A model generated the notes under the pieces. That model saw only the letters and a program-made list of their open reading frames with translations, searched no databases and was not told the origin of the DNA. From NCBI RefSeq assembly GCF_029194005.1, contig NZ_JARFVA010000001.1, positions 248,001 to 312,000 on the forward strand: DNA of 64,000 nt, read 5' to 3'. Below, piece after piece: positions 27,743 through 38,087 of this stretch (within the stretch, counting starts at the first letter, position 1; each line of letters opens with the position of its first letter). The position numbers were made by a program, and so were the translations under genes. The stretch is from Flagellimonas okinawensis (lineage in GTDB: Bacteria > Bacteroidota > Bacteroidia > Flavobacteriales > Flavobacteriaceae).

Positions 27743-28339
27743 ATGGCATACGATAAATTCAACATACTAACAAGTTCAGCGGTACCATTACCTATTGAGA
27801 ATGTGGATACCGACCAAATTATCCCTGCGCGATTCTTAAAAGCTACGGAGCGTAAAGGATTCGGGGACAATTTGTTCCGTGACTGGAGATACAATTCTGA
27901 CGACACTCCCAAAGAACAATTTGTACTCAACAATCCTATCTACTCCGGTAAAATCTTGGTTGGAGGAAAAAACTTTGGTTCTGGTTCTTCTAGGGAGCAC
28001 GCAGCTTGGGCAGTATATGACTACGGCTTTCGTTGTGTAGTGTCTAGCTTTTTTGCAGATATTTTTAGAGGTAACTGCTTGAACATCGGTGTTCTTCCGG
28101 TTCAGGTGAGTCCAGAGTTTTTGGACAAAATATTCAAGGCCATTGAAGCTGACCCAAAAACCGAGTTGGAAATCAACCTTCCGGAACAAAAAATTACGAT
28201 TTTAGCTACGGGTGAAAGTGAAAGCTTTGACATCAACGATTACAAAAAAGGCAACATGCTCAATGGTTTTGATGATATCGACTACTTGTTGAACATCCAA
28301 AAAGACATTGAGAAATACGCTGAAAACACGCCTTTATAA
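27743..28339 (+). CDS. leuD: 3-isopropylmalate dehydratase small subunit
   Basis: The 198-residue swivelling domain of the LeuCD heterodimer shows the typical NVDTDQIIPARFL, GGKNFGSGSSREHAAWAV and SFFADIFRGNCLNIGVLPV segments. It supplies part of the active site for the isomerase. It is separated from leuC by the repeat array and from cimA by 30 bases, so the operon continues. Confidence 0.96.
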   Translation: MAYDKFNILTSSAVPLPIENVDTDQIIPARFLKATERKGFGDNLFRDWRYNSDDTPKEQFVLNNPIYSGKILVGGKNFGSGSSREHAAWAVYDYGFRCVVSSFFADIFRGNCLNIGVLPVQVSPEFLDKIFKAIEADPKTELEINLPEQKITILATGESESFDINDYKKGNMLNGFDDIDYLLNIQKDIEKYAENTPL

Positions 28340-28369
28340 TCCACCTTTCGGAACACTACGGCATATAAA

Positions 28370-29887
28370 ATGAAAACACGTACCATCGAAATCATGGACA
28401 CCACCCTACGTGATGGTGAACAAACCTCTGGGGTTTCCTTTTCGGCCTCGGAAAAACTCACCTTGGCCAAACTCCTGCTGGAAGAACTCAAGGTGGACCG
28501 CATTGAGGTGGCCTCCGCCCGTGTTTCAGAAGGAGAACTACAGGCAGTTAAAAATATCACCGAATGGGCTGAAGCGGAAGGCTTGATTTCAAAGGTAGAA
28601 GTATTGACCTTTGTGGATAACGGAGTGTCTCTAAAATGGATGCAAGAAGCAGGGGCAAAAGTTCAGAACTTGCTGACAAAGGGTTCATTAAACCATTTAA
28701 CCCATCAACTCAAAAAGACTCCGGAACAGCATTTTACAGAAATTAAAAATGTAGTTTCCGAAGCTCAAAAGCTCGGCATTGAAACAAATGTTTACCTAGA
28801 GGATTGGAGCAATGGCATGCGCAATTCCAAAGAGTATGTTTTTGAATTTCTCGACTTTTTGACGCAACAACCGATAAAACGTGTTCTGCTTCCAGATACC
28901 TTGGGCGTACTGACTCACACCGAAACAGGAGCGTTTTTTAAGGAAATCATTGAAAGATATCCAAATACGCATTTCGATTTTCACGGACACAACGATTACG
29001 ATTTGAGCGTCGCCAATGTGATGGAAGCGTTGAAAGCTGGTGCCCACGGATTGCACCTTACCGTAAACGGGATGGGCGAACGTGCAGGTAATGCGCCTTT
29101 GGCAAGTGCAGTGGCCGTAATCAACGATTTTTTACCGGAAATCAAGATTGGCGTAAAGGAATCATCACTCTACAAAGTAAGTAAATTGGTGTCGGCATTT
29201 ACTGGTTTTGGCATACCTGACAACAAACCTATTGTTGGCGGCAATGTGTTTACACAAACAGCTGGTATACATGCAGATGGAGATAGTAAAAAGAATCTTT
29301 ACTTTAATGATTTATTGCCAGAAAGATTTGGTAGAAAACGTAAATACGCATTAGGTAAAACATCAGGAAAGGCCAATATCCAGAAGAACCTTCAGGAGCT
29401 TGGACTGACATTGAACGATGATGAGCTTAAAAAGGTTACCGAGCGTATTATTGAACTTGGAGATAAGAAAGAACGCGTTACAAAGGATGACTTACCTTAC
29501 ATCATTTCTGATGTGCTGGACAGCAACCTGCACCAGCAAAAGGTTTTTGTAAAATCTTATGTGCTTACCCACTCCAAAGGATTAAAACCCTCCACTACTC
29601 TTTCCATCGAAATTGAAGGAAAGATCTACGAGGAAAACGCTCAAGGCGATGGACAGTTCGATGCTTTTATCAATGCGTTGAAAAAAGTGTACAAAAAAGA
29701 AGGAAGGGAATTGCCTAAATTGGTGGATTATGCCGTGCGCATACCTCCTGGCAGTAATTCCGATGCACTTTGTGAGACCATCATCACTTGGCAGACCAAG
29801 GAAAAAGACTTCACTACTCGTGGACTCGATTCAGACCAAACGGTGTCTGCTATCAAGGCCACGGAAAAAATGTTGAATTTAGTATAA
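28370..29887 (+). CDS. cimA: (R)-citramalate synthase-type member of the isopropylmalate synthase family
   Basis: The 505-residue protein has the DRE-TIM barrel (IMDTTLRDGEQTSGVSF, catalytic Arg14/Asp15, metal site HGHNDYD) and a C-terminal LeuA-type regulatory domain (about 385-505). It is closer to Leptospira citramalate synthase, as I recall that sequence, than to LeuA. The residues reported there to set pyruvate specificity, Leu81, Leu104 and Tyr144, correspond to Leu79, Leu102 and Tyr142 here at a constant offset of two, as do the catalytic Arg16/Asp17. I therefore infer that it condenses pyruvate with acetyl-CoA to citramalate, which LeuCD and LeuB turn into 2-oxobutyrate for isoleucine. 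Automated annotation would likely call it 2-isopropylmalate synthase; that remains the alternative. Confidence 0.75.
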   Translation: MKTRTIEIMDTTLRDGEQTSGVSFSASEKLTLAKLLLEELKVDRIEVASARVSEGELQAVKNITEWAEAEGLISKVEVLTFVDNGVSLKWMQEAGAKVQNLLTKGSLNHLTHQLKKTPEQHFTEIKNVVSEAQKLGIETNVYLEDWSNGMRNSKEYVFEFLDFLTQQPIKRVLLPDTLGVLTHTETGAFFKEIIERYPNTHFDFHGHNDYDLSVANVMEALKAGAHGLHLTVNGMGERAGNAPLASAVAVINDFLPEIKIGVKESSLYKVSKLVSAFTGFGIPDNKPIVGGNVFTQTAGIHADGDSKKNLYFNDLLPERFGRKRKYALGKTSGKANIQKNLQELGLTLNDDELKKVTERIIELGDKKERVTKDDLPYIISDVLDSNLHQQKVFVKSYVLTHSKGLKPSTTLSIEIEGKIYEENAQGDGQFDAFINALKKVYKKEGRELPKLVDYAVRIPPGSNSDALCETIITWQTKEKDFTTRGLDSDQTVSAIKATEKMLNLV

Positions 29888-29889
29888 CA

Positions 29890-29924
29890 GACTTTGATAA
29901 TTGTTTATTGATAACCGATAATTG
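29890..29924. repeat. 7-nt-period repeat array between cimA and leuB
   Basis: Five units in phase, GACTTTG, ATAATTG, TTTATTG, ATAACCG, ATAATTG, fill most of the 42-base junction. The units match those in the right half of the leuC-leuD array. Confidence 0.7.
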
Positions 29925-29929
29925 ATATA

Positions 29930-30988
29930 ATGAAACTAAACATAGCGCTCTTGGCCGGAGATGGAATTGGCCCCGAAGTAATCGATCAAGCCGTAAAAGT
30001 ATCTGATGCCGTAGCTGCGAAGTTCGGTCATGAAATTAGCTGGACCCCTGCCCTAACCGGTGCTGCAGCGATTGATGCGGTTGGGGAACCTTACCCGGAC
30101 GAAACCCACGAAGCCTGTGTTGCTGCCGATGCCGTTCTTTTTGGCGCCATTGGCCATCCACGATTTGATAACGACCCTTCCGCCAAGGTACGTCCCGAGC
30201 AAGGTTTGTTGAAAATGCGTCAAAAATTGGGATTGTTCGCCAATGTTAGACCAACATTTACTTTTCCATCCTTGATAGATAAGTCTCCTTTGAAACGAGA
30301 GCGTATTGAAGGAACCGATTTAGTATTTCTTCGAGAATTGACGGGAGGTATCTATTTCGGGAAACGTGGACGCGAAGACAACGACAATACCGCTTACGAT
30401 ACTTGCACCTATACTCGAGAGGAAGTTGAGCGTTTGGCCAAAAAAGGCTTTGAAATGGCCATGCAACGTTCCAAAAAGCTTTGTTGCGTAGACAAGGCCA
30501 ACGTTTTGGAAACTTCGCGCTTATGGAGGGAAACCGTTCAAAAACTGGAAAAAGACTATCCCGAAGTGGAAGTGTCCTATGAATTTGTGGACGCCGTGGC
30601 GATGCGTTTGGTGCAATGGCCAAGTGCTTACGATGTTTTGATTACAGAAAACCTATTCGGTGATATCTTAACAGATGAAGCTTCTGTGATTTCTGGATCT
30701 ATGGGATTAATGCCATCTGCTTCATTGGGTGAAAAGACATCGTTGTTCGAACCTATCCACGGTTCTTATCCACAAGCTGCTGGAAAGGATATTGCCAACC
30801 CATTGGCAACGGTTCTTTCTGCGGCAATGATGTTTGAAACTGCATTTGGACTTAAAGATGAAGCTGAAGCTATCCGTGAGGTAGTGAACAAATCATTGGC
30901 CGAAGGTGTGGTGACCGAAGATCTTGCCGATGGCGGAAAAGCATACAAGACCAGCGAGGTCGGGAACTGGTTGGCTGAACATATTTAA
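29930..30988 (+). CDS. leuB: 3-isopropylmalate dehydrogenase
   Basis: The 352-residue decarboxylating dehydrogenase opens with [18 protein letters not shown] and carries the isopropylmalate-type loop [29 protein letters not shown] and the nucleotide region [20 protein letters not shown] are intact. It oxidises 3-isopropylmalate and, with CimA, could also oxidise 3-methylmalate to 2-oxobutyrate. It is the last gene of the operon and is followed by a strong terminator. Confidence 0.95.
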   Translation: MKLNIALLAGDGIGPEVIDQAVKVSDAVAAKFGHEISWTPALTGAAAIDAVGEPYPDETHEACVAADAVLFGAIGHPRFDNDPSAKVRPEQGLLKMRQKLGLFANVRPTFTFPSLIDKSPLKRERIEGTDLVFLRELTGGIYFGKRGREDNDNTAYDTCTYTREEVERLAKKGFEMAMQRSKKLCCVDKANVLETSRLWRETVQKLEKDYPEVEVSYEFVDAVAMRLVQWPSAYDVLITENLFGDILTDEASVISGSMGLMPSASLGEKTSLFEPIHGSYPQAAGKDIANPLATVLSAAMMFETAFGLKDEAEAIREVVNKSLAEGVVTEDLADGGKAYKTSEVGNWLAEHI

Positions 30989-31010
30989 TCAACCCCATAT
31001 AAAAACCAAA

Positions 31011-31040
31011 AAGAAAGCCCCGAAATTCGGGGCTTTCTTA
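31011..31040 (+). terminator. Intrinsic terminator of the leu operon
   Basis: AAGAAAGCCCCGAA and TTCGGGGCTTTCTT pair almost end to end around a 2-nt centre, giving a GC-rich stem with A and T flanks. It lies 22 bases after the leuB stop. Confidence 0.92.
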
Positions 31041-31095
31041 TTTATTATAAAATTTAATCTTCAACTTTTTCTTTACTATTCTTCAATAACGATAC

Positions 31096-31174
31096 GTCAT
31101 TCTGAATTTAATTCAGAATCTCATCATTTTAGTATTCCAATTTTAGTGAGAACCTGAAACAAGTTCAGGTTGAC
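31096..31174. repeat. Inverted pair of REP-like elements
   Basis: Two related 28-nt units lie head to head with a 23-nt spacer: 31096-31123 on the plus strand (GTCATTCTGAA...TTCAGAATCTCA) and 31147-31174 on the minus strand (GTCAACCTGAA...TTCAGGTTCTCA). Each is itself a hairpin (ATTCTGAAT/ATTCAGAAT and AACCTGAA/TTCAGGTT). They share GTCA, CTGAA, TTCAG and TCTCA. The pair sits just past the leu terminator between convergent genes, the usual location for REP/BIME elements. No RAYT transposase gene is in the window. Confidence 0.75.
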
Positions 31175-31205
31175 TAGAGTTATATTTTCTTAAAAGCTTT
31201 TCAGC

Positions 31206-32795
31206 TTACAATATATAGTCCGTACTCAAAAAGTTGCTCACCTTAGCCTCCATCAATTGTTCCACCGTTTGAACGTTCAAATTGTTATCCTTGAACGCCA
31301 CAAAGGTTCGAATAGAGAACGAACGCAAGGCATCATGCACGCTTAATGTAGACTGAGCTGAATCTTTTCTTCCTGTAAATGGATACACGTCCGGTCCACG
31401 CTGGCAGGAACTGTTTAGGTTCACTCGGCACACCAAGTTCGCCAACGTATCGATGAGCGGAGATAACGTATACACATCCTTACCGAACAAACTTACCTGT
31501 TGTCCGTAGTTGGATTCCGCCATATCATCCAGAGGCTCTTCAATATCCTGAAAAGAAAGCACTGGAATTATCGGTCCAAACTGCTCTTCTTGATACACTC
31601 GCATATCTTTGGTTACCGGGTACAATACCGCTGGCCATATGTAATTATCAAAATGCTTCCCTCCTTTTTTATTGATGATTTTGGCACCTTTTGCCAAGGC
31701 ATCATCCAATAACTCTTGAATATATTCGGGCTTGTCAGGTTCAGGAAGTGGCGTTAAGTCCACACCATCATCCCAAGGATTACCGAATTTTAATCCATCC
31801 ACCTTTTCGGCGAAGCGTTTCAGGAAATCATCTTTTACTTCGTCGTGTACATAAACCACCTTTAGAGCGGTACAGCGCTGGCCATTAAAGGACAACGTAC
31901 CTGAAATACACTCGTTGATGGTCAAATCCAACTCCGCATCTGGGAGTACAATGGCTGGATTCTTTGCTTCTAGGCCCAATACCAAACGTAATCTATTACT
32001 TTTAGGATGTTGCTCCTGTAAGGCATTGGCCGACTTACTGTTTCCAATCAAAGCCAACACATCTACCTTGCCTGTTTGCATTATCGGAGCCGCCACGGCC
32101 CTTCCTCGACCAAATAGTATATTCACCACTCCTTTGGGGAAACTGCTCTGAAAAGCCTCCAAAAGTGGCGTAATGAGCAGAACTCCATGCTTAGCTGGTT
32201 TAAATATGGTGGTGTTTCCCATAATGATGGCAGGAATCAACAAGGCAAAGGTTTCGTTCAACGGATAGTTGTAGGGTCCAAGACACAACACCACCCCAAG
32301 TGGACCTCTTCGGATATGAGCGTAAACACCATCATGTTTTTCGAACTTGGCACTATCGCGATCCAATTTCTTGTAGTCTTCAATGGTATCATAAATATAC
32401 TCTACGGTACGGTCAAACTCTTTATAAGAATCTGGTTTGGATTTACCTATTTCCCACATCAAAAGCTTGACGACCTCTTCTCGCTTTTGCTCCATTTTCT
32501 TCACAAAGGATTCCATGCACTCGACACGGTCCTTCACCTTCATAGTGGGCCAAAGTCCTTGTCCCCTGTCATAAGCCTTCAAAGCAGAATCCAGGGCGTC
32601 CAAAGCTTCTATTTCCCCCATATCGGGAACACTTCCCAAAGTTGTCGGAGCATATTCCTCCGTGGATGAGATAGTCGAAATCACAGGACTGGTTGCCCCG
32701 TCCCATTTACGCAATTCCCCATTGACCAAATATGTTTTTTGATGAATCTCTTCGGTAATCTGAAAAGCTTCCGGTATCTTTTTAGTTGTTGCCAT
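31206..32795 (-). CDS. gapN: Aldehyde dehydrogenase, probable NADP-dependent non-phosphorylating glyceraldehyde-3-phosphate dehydrogenase
   Basis: The 529-residue aldehyde dehydrogenase has the nucleotide-binding segment [20 protein letters not shown], the catalytic Cys in [13 protein letters not shown] and the [13 protein letters not shown] motif. The sequence resembles GapN-type enzymes, including the [15 protein letters not shown] region near the C-terminus, so I favour oxidation of glyceraldehyde 3-phosphate to 3-phosphoglycerate with NADP. It lies downstream of ilvA on the same strand, but a perfect TAGCTTTG promoter in the gap suggests it is transcribed alone. The exact substrate is an inference. 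Confidence 0.78.
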   Translation of the reverse strand: MATTKKIPEAFQITEEIHQKTYLVNGELRKWDGATSPVISTISSTEEYAPTTLGSVPDMGEIEALDALDSALKAYDRGQGLWPTMKVKDRVECMESFVKKMEQKREEVVKLLMWEIGKSKPDSYKEFDRTVEYIYDTIEDYKKLDRDSAKFEKHDGVYAHIRRGPLGVVLCLGPYNYPLNETFALLIPAIIMGNTTIFKPAKHGVLLITPLLEAFQSSFPKGVVNILFGRGRAVAAPIMQTGKVDVLALIGNSKSANALQEQHPKSNRLRLVLGLEAKNPAIVLPDAELDLTINECISGTLSFNGQRCTALKVVYVHDEVKDDFLKRFAEKVDGLKFGNPWDDGVDLTPLPEPDKPEYIQELLDDALAKGAKIINKKGGKHFDNYIWPAVLYPVTKDMRVYQEEQFGPIIPVLSFQDIEEPLDDMAESNYGQQVSLFGKDVYTLSPLIDTLANLVCRVNLNSSCQRGPDVYPFTGRKDSAQSTLSVHDALRSFSIRTFVAFKDNNLNVQTVEQLMEAKVSNFLSTDYIL

Positions 32796-32845
32796 TAGTT
32801 GTTGTTTTACTTTGATTAGTGTTGATAAATGGTCGCAATACTACA

Positions 32846-32853
32846 CAAAGCTA
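32846..32853 (-). promoter_or_regulatory. Promoter -7 element for gapN
   Basis: The minus strand reads TAGCTTTG, an exact TAnnTTTG match, 50 bases before the gapN ATG. No TTG at the ideal -33 spacing. Confidence 0.45.
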
Positions 32854-32953
32854 ACACAAAAACCGTTGAAATTGATGCTGGTTTTGAGCAAACGCTTAAG
32901 TGTAGATTTAAAACCAAACTTTATTATGATGATGCTTGAAAATGTTGGTCGCA

Positions 32954-34219
32954 TCACACCAAATACTGGAACAAATCGGGTTTATTATTTAGATAATCCC
33001 CATAGAAATTATTGTCTTTCATCCGTTGAACCAAAGGTGCCAAGTCGTCGGGCGATTTTAGTTCCACCCCAACAATGGCAGGGGCATTTTCCCTGCTTGA
33101 TTTTTTAGAATATTCAAAATGAGTAATGTCGTCATTGGGACCCAAAATATCCACGACAAATTCTTTCAACGCACCTGGGCGCTGTGGGAACCTCACAATA
33201 AAATAATGCTTCAATTGAGCGTACAATAAAGCCCTCTCCTTAATTTCTGCCGTGCGGGTGATGTCGTTATTACTTCCACTGACCACGCAGACTACATTCT
33301 TACCTTTGATTTCTTCCTTGAAATAATCCAAAGCGGCAATCGTCAAGGCTCCTGCTGGCTCCACTACAATGGCATCCCTATTGTATAGGTCCAAAATCGT
33401 CTGGCATACTTTCCCTTCGGGAACGGTTACCATTTTGTGCAGGTATTCTTTGCAAATGGGATAGGTCAATGACCCCACTTTCTGGACCGCAGCCCCATCG
33501 ATAAATTTGTCGATGTTTTCCAGTTCCACCAATTCCCCTTGCTCAATGGATTTTAGCATGGAGGGCGCACCTTCGGGCTCCACTCCTATTATCTTGGTGT
33601 TGGGCGACAATGCCTGAAACGTGCCGCACAGTCCCGATGCCAATCCTCCGCCACCAACGGCCACAAAAACATAATCGATGGGCTCGCTGGATTGCTGCAG
33701 TATCTCCAAACCAACGGTTGCTTGCCCCTCAATGGTTTTTTCATCATCAAAAGGATGCACAAAGGTTTTGCCTTTCTGTTCGCAAAACAATTCGGCCGCT
33801 TTCTTGGAATCGTCAAAGGTGTCCCCTTCCAAAACTACATCCACCCATTCACCGCCAAACATATTGGTCTGGTCTATTTTTTGTTTTGGGGTAACCACCG
33901 GCATATAAATGGTCCCTTTCACCTGCAAATGACTACAAGCAAAGGCGACACCCTGAGCATGGTTCCCTGCGCTGGCACAGACCACACCACTATCCAGTTG
34001 TTTTTGACTTAGGGAGCTAATTTTATTGTATGCACCACGAATTTTGTAGCTACGCACCCTGTGAAGGTCCTCTCTTTTTAAAAGAATATTGGCCCCATGG
34101 GATTTGGAATAGCGGATACTTTGCTGCAAAGGTGTTTCCTCTGCCACTTGGGCAATGGTCTTTGCTGCTTGGTAAATATCCGCTATTTGCGGAAAATAGA
34201 TTTCCACAGTTTCACTCAT
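32954..34219 (-). CDS. ilvA: Threonine ammonia-lyase (threonine dehydratase), biosynthetic
   Basis: The 421-residue PLP enzyme has the Schiff-base lysine in VRSYKIRGAYNKI, CASAGNHAQGVAFAC, and the PLP-phosphate loop VAVGGGGLASG. One C-terminal ACT-like regulatory domain (about 330-421, starting HYFIVRFPQRPGALKEF) makes this the medium-length form with a single ACT rather than the two-ACT form of Escherichia coli. It converts threonine to 2-oxobutyrate for isoleucine. It is the last gene of the ilv operon, 18 bases after ilvC. Confidence 0.94.
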   Translation of the reverse strand: MSETVEIYFPQIADIYQAAKTIAQVAEETPLQQSIRYSKSHGANILLKREDLHRVRSYKIRGAYNKISSLSQKQLDSGVVCASAGNHAQGVAFACSHLQVKGTIYMPVVTPKQKIDQTNMFGGEWVDVVLEGDTFDDSKKAAELFCEQKGKTFVHPFDDEKTIEGQATVGLEILQQSSEPIDYVFVAVGGGGLASGLCGTFQALSPNTKIIGVEPEGAPSMLKSIEQGELVELENIDKFIDGAAVQKVGSLTYPICKEYLHKMVTVPEGKVCQTILDLYNRDAIVVEPAGALTIAALDYFKEEIKGKNVVCVVSGSNNDITRTAEIKERALLYAQLKHYFIVRFPQRPGALKEFVVDILGPNDDITHFEYSKKSSRENAPAIVGVELKSPDDLAPLVQRMKDNNFYGDYLNNKPDLFQYLV

Positions 34220-34237
34220 AGGGCCAATGGTTTTGTT

Positions 34238-35713
34238 TTATCCGATTGGCTTCATGGCTGTCATCGATGCACGCAATCTAGCACCAACAACCTCTACATC
34301 GTGTTCACGGATGGCTTTGTTCACGGCAATCAACCTTACGTTGTCTACGCCAGTGTCCTTACCTTCCCCAAAGTGCTTACCAATGATATCGGTCTCCACG
34401 GTTTTCATGAAATCGGTCAACAAAGGTTTACACGCATGGTCGAACAAGTAACAACCGTACTCTGCCGTATCGGAGATAACACGGTTCATTTCGAACAATT
34501 TCTTTCTAGCAATGGTATTTGCGATCAATGGTGTCTCGTGCAAGGACTCGTAGTAAGCCGACTCGCCAATGATTCCAGATTCGGTCATAGTCTCATAGGC
34601 CAATTCCACTCCTGACTTCACAAAAGCGACCATCAATACGCCATTATCGTAGTATTCTTGCTCAGAGATTTCCATATCTCCAGCTGGAGTCTTTTCAAAA
34701 GCTGTCTCCCCTGTGGCAGCTCTCCAGTCCAATAGGTTTTTATCTCCATTGTCCCAATCTTCCATCATAGTTTTGGAGAAATGTCCGCTCATAATGTCGT
34801 CCATATGCTTTTGGAACAACGGACGCATAATCACTTTCAATTCTTCAGCCAAATCAAAAGCTTTGATCTTGGCAGGGTTGGACAAACGGTCCATCATATT
34901 GGTTATTCCCCCTTGTTTCAATCCTTCGGTGATGGTTTCCCATCCGTATTGAATCAATTTGGAGGCGTATGCTTCATCAATTCCCTTTTCAACCATTTTA
35001 TTGAAGGAAAGGATGGATCCTGTTTGCAACAAACCACAAAGAATGGTCTGCTCTCCCATCAAATCCGACTTTACTTCCGCTACAAATGATGATTCCAAAA
35101 CTCCCGCCTTGTCTCCTCCTGTACCTGCGGCATAGGCTTTGGCTTGCTCCAAACCTTTACCCTCTGGGTCGTTTTCTGGGTGAACGGCAATCAAGGTAGG
35201 TACACCGAAACCTCTTTTGTACTCTTCGCGTACCTCGGAACCTGGACTTTTTGGCGCAACCATAATCACGGTAAGGTCCTCACGCACCTGCATTCCTTCT
35301 TCCACAATATTAAAACCGTGGGAATAGGATAAGGTTGCCCCTTTTTTCATCAAAGGCATTACCGTGCTCACCACATTGGTATGCTGCTTGTCAGGTGTAA
35401 GGTTAATGACCAAATCAGCAGAAGGGATCAATTCCTCATATGTTCCCACCACAAAATTGTTTTCTTTGGCATTTTTAAACGATTGCCTTTCTTCCTTAAT
35501 AGCTGCTGGACGAAGAGCATAGGAGATATCCAATCCGGAATCACGCATGTTCAACCCTTGGTTCAACCCTTGGGCGCCACACCCAACAATTACTATTTTT
35601 TTTCCTTTTAGTGCGGTAACACCATCAGCGAACTCGCTGGAATCCATAAATCTACATTTCCCCAACTGTGTAAGTTGTTCGCGAAGTGATAGTGTGTTGA
35701 AGTAATTTGCCAT
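34238..35713 (-). CDS. ilvC: Ketol-acid reductoisomerase, class II
   Basis: At 491 residues this is the long class II enzyme, with the Rossmann motif [20 protein letters not shown] and two knotted helical domains. The acidic catalytic segment [16 protein letters not shown] is intact. It isomerises and reduces acetolactate and acetohydroxybutyrate with NADPH. It lies 23 bases after ilvN in the operon. Confidence 0.96.
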   Translation of the reverse strand: MANYFNTLSLREQLTQLGKCRFMDSSEFADGVTALKGKKIVIVGCGAQGLNQGLNMRDSGLDISYALRPAAIKEERQSFKNAKENNFVVGTYEELIPSADLVINLTPDKQHTNVVSTVMPLMKKGATLSYSHGFNIVEEGMQVREDLTVIMVAPKSPGSEVREEYKRGFGVPTLIAVHPENDPEGKGLEQAKAYAAGTGGDKAGVLESSFVAEVKSDLMGEQTILCGLLQTGSILSFNKMVEKGIDEAYASKLIQYGWETITEGLKQGGITNMMDRLSNPAKIKAFDLAEELKVIMRPLFQKHMDDIMSGHFSKTMMEDWDNGDKNLLDWRAATGETAFEKTPAGDMEISEQEYYDNGVLMVAFVKSGVELAYETMTESGIIGESAYYESLHETPLIANTIARKKLFEMNRVISDTAEYGCYLFDHACKPLLTDFMKTVETDIIGKHFGEGKDTGVDNVRLIAVNKAIREHDVEVVGARLRASMTAMKPIG

Positions 35714-35736
35714 TTTTATATTTGATTTTACGCTAT

Positions 35737-36264
35737 TTAGTTTTCTTGAAATTCTTCTAATATTTCACTGATCGGCATGGTAGCCTTGGTCACAGTAATA
35801 CGCCCGGAGCGCACAAATTGCATAATACCGTAGGGTTCCAACGCCTCGTACATTTCGTCGATTTCGTGCCTGCGGCCTGTTTTGGCCAAAACAAAAAACT
35901 CTCGGTTTACTGTTACAATCTGTGATTTGCTTTCTTTGATTATGTTCTGGATCTGCCTTTCATCAAAAAGTAAATGAGAAGCTACTTTGAACAGTGCAGA
36001 TTCCTGATAGATGGTTTCGTCATCGGTGTGATAATATGCCTTTATAACCTCTATTTGCTTTTCTATCTGACCAACGATTTTACGAGTCCAATCTTCAGTT
36101 GTATGAACTACAATTGTAAATTTTGAGACTCCGTCTATTTCTGATTTAGAAACATTTAAACTTTCTATATTAATGTGTCTCTTTAAGAATATCCCCGATA
36201 TTCTATTAAGTAATCCCACATGATTTTCGGAATACACCGAGATGGTATACCATTGTTTTTCCAT
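35737..36264 (-). CDS. ilvN: Acetolactate synthase small (regulatory) subunit
   Basis: The 175-residue protein has an N-terminal ACT domain ([20 protein letters not shown]) that binds valine for feedback inhibition, and a C-terminal domain that activates the large subunit. Length fits the IlvN/IlvH family. It lies 53 bases downstream of ilvB in the same operon. Confidence 0.94.
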   Translation of the reverse strand: MEKQWYTISVYSENHVGLLNRISGIFLKRHINIESLNVSKSEIDGVSKFTIVVHTTEDWTRKIVGQIEKQIEVIKAYYHTDDETIYQESALFKVASHLLFDERQIQNIIKESKSQIVTVNREFFVLAKTGRRHEIDEMYEALEPYGIMQFVRSGRITVTKATMPISEILEEFQEN

Positions 36265-36317
36265 AGTGTTTTATATGCTTGTACCCTGTTTAAAAACAAC
36301 AAGGCAAATCTCTCTAA

Positions 36318-38051
36318 TTATTTTAATCTGATGTCTGAAACGGAGGCTCCTGATGGAATCATCGGGAATACGTTATCCTCTTTTTCCACTTTCACTTCCA
36401 AAAAGTAAGGGTCTTTGGACGCCATCATTTCTTCTACCGCATCTTGAAGGTCGCCCCTTTCGGTCACTCTTCTTGATTTGATATGGTATCCTTCCGCGAT
36501 TTTCACAAAATCTGGGTTGGTCATAACCGTAGAAGCATAGCGTCTATCAAAGAACAGTTCTTGCCATTGACGCACCATTCCCAAATGGTCGTTGTTCAGT
36601 ACCACGATTTTTACTGGCACATTGTGCTGGAAAATAACACCTAGCTCCTGAATGGTCATTTGATACCCTCCATCGCCGATGATGGCAACGACTTCACGGT
36701 CCATTGCGCCCATTTTGGCACCGATGGCTGCTGGAAGCCCAAATCCCATGGTCCCGAGACCCCCAGAGGTAATGTTACTCTTGGATTGCTTAAACTTGGC
36801 ATAGCGACAGGCAATCATTTGATGCTGCCCTACATCGGACACAATCACAGCTTTTTGTTCGGATGCTATATTGATTTGCTCGATTACCTCTCCCATGGTC
36901 AACCCTTCTTTGGTTGGGTGGATATCATTTTTTATCAAGGTATCGAACTCAATTTGGTACATTTTATCAAATTCCGCCTTCCAGTCCTTATGGTCGTTCT
37001 CTTTCACCAAAGGAAGAATATCGCTCAAGGTTTCTTTGGAATTTCCCAAAACGGCAACATCAACCTTTACATTTTTGTTTACCTCGGCAGGGTCAATTTC
37101 AAAATGAATAATCTTGGCCTGCTTGGCATATGTATCCAAATTACCCGTGACACGATCATCAAAACGCATACCTATGGCTATCAGCACATCACATTCATTG
37201 GTAAGCAGATTGGGGCCATAATTTCCGTGCATGCCCACCATACCTACATTTAAAGGGTGGTCGGTATCCATTGCGGACAAACCTAATATGGTCCAAGCAG
37301 CTGGAATTCCTGTTTTTTCCACAAAGGCTTTGAGTTCGGCTTCCGCTTCCCCCAAAATCACACCTTGTCCAAATACAATAAAAGGTTTTTTGGCACTGTT
37401 TATCAATTCTGCTGCCTTCTCCAAACTACCTGCTTCAGGCTTGGGAACTGGCTTATAACTTCTGACCTTGGTGCATTTCTCATACACAAAATCAAGCTCA
37501 TCAAATTGTGCATTTTTGGTAATATCCACCAATACAGGACCTGGCCTACCAGACCTGGCAATGTAGAAAGCTTTTGCTAAAATCTCAGGAATCTCCTCTA
37601 CTCTGGTGATTTGATAGTTCCATTTGGTCACTGGAGTGGAAATACCCACAATGTCCGTTTCCTGAAATGCATCGGAGCCCAATAAACTACGGGTTACCTG
37701 GCCGGTGATGCACACCATTGGCGTAGAATCTATTTGGGCATCGGCCAAACCGGTAACCAAGTTGGTCGCACCCGGTCCGGAAGTTGCCATGGCAACACCT
37801 ACCCTGCCCGTTACCCTTGCATAGCCCTGTGCTGCATGGGTAGCTCCTTGTTCGTGACGCGTTAAAATATGCGTTAAACGATCTTGGAACTTGTATAATT
37901 CGTCGTAAACGGGCATAATGGCTCCTCCAGGGTAACCATAAATTAAATCAACACCCTCTGCCAACAAACAATGGATAATGGCTTCAGCGCCGGTAATCCT
38001 GATTGTCTTTTGGTCTTTACTATCTTTTTTTTGTGCTTTTAATGTCTCCAT
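36318..38051 (-). CDS. ilvB: Acetolactate synthase large subunit
   Basis: The 577-residue thiamine-diphosphate enzyme shows the pyrimidine-site glutamate in TRHEQGATHAAQGYARVTG, the FAD-region and the pyrophosphate motif IIGDGGYQMTIQELGV followed by LNNDHLGMVRQWQ. It makes acetolactate from two pyruvates and acetohydroxybutyrate from pyruvate and 2-oxobutyrate. It follows ilvD by 36 bases and is followed by its regulatory subunit. Confidence 0.96.
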   Translation of the reverse strand: METLKAQKKDSKDQKTIRITGAEAIIHCLLAEGVDLIYGYPGGAIMPVYDELYKFQDRLTHILTRHEQGATHAAQGYARVTGRVGVAMATSGPGATNLVTGLADAQIDSTPMVCITGQVTRSLLGSDAFQETDIVGISTPVTKWNYQITRVEEIPEILAKAFYIARSGRPGPVLVDITKNAQFDELDFVYEKCTKVRSYKPVPKPEAGSLEKAAELINSAKKPFIVFGQGVILGEAEAELKAFVEKTGIPAAWTILGLSAMDTDHPLNVGMVGMHGNYGPNLLTNECDVLIAIGMRFDDRVTGNLDTYAKQAKIIHFEIDPAEVNKNVKVDVAVLGNSKETLSDILPLVKENDHKDWKAEFDKMYQIEFDTLIKNDIHPTKEGLTMGEVIEQINIASEQKAVIVSDVGQHQMIACRYAKFKQSKSNITSGGLGTMGFGLPAAIGAKMGAMDREVVAIIGDGGYQMTIQELGVIFQHNVPVKIVVLNNDHLGMVRQWQELFFDRRYASTVMTNPDFVKIAEGYHIKSRRVTERGDLQDAVEEMMASKDPYFLEVKVEKEDNVFPMIPSGASVSDIRLK

Positions 38052-38087
38052 AAGCCTAAATTGAGGGAGATACCCCTATCATAATTA

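Noticed and set aside
36660..37253. 197-codon open frame opposite ilvB
   Set aside because: Antisense shadow of a highly conserved gene within an intact operon.
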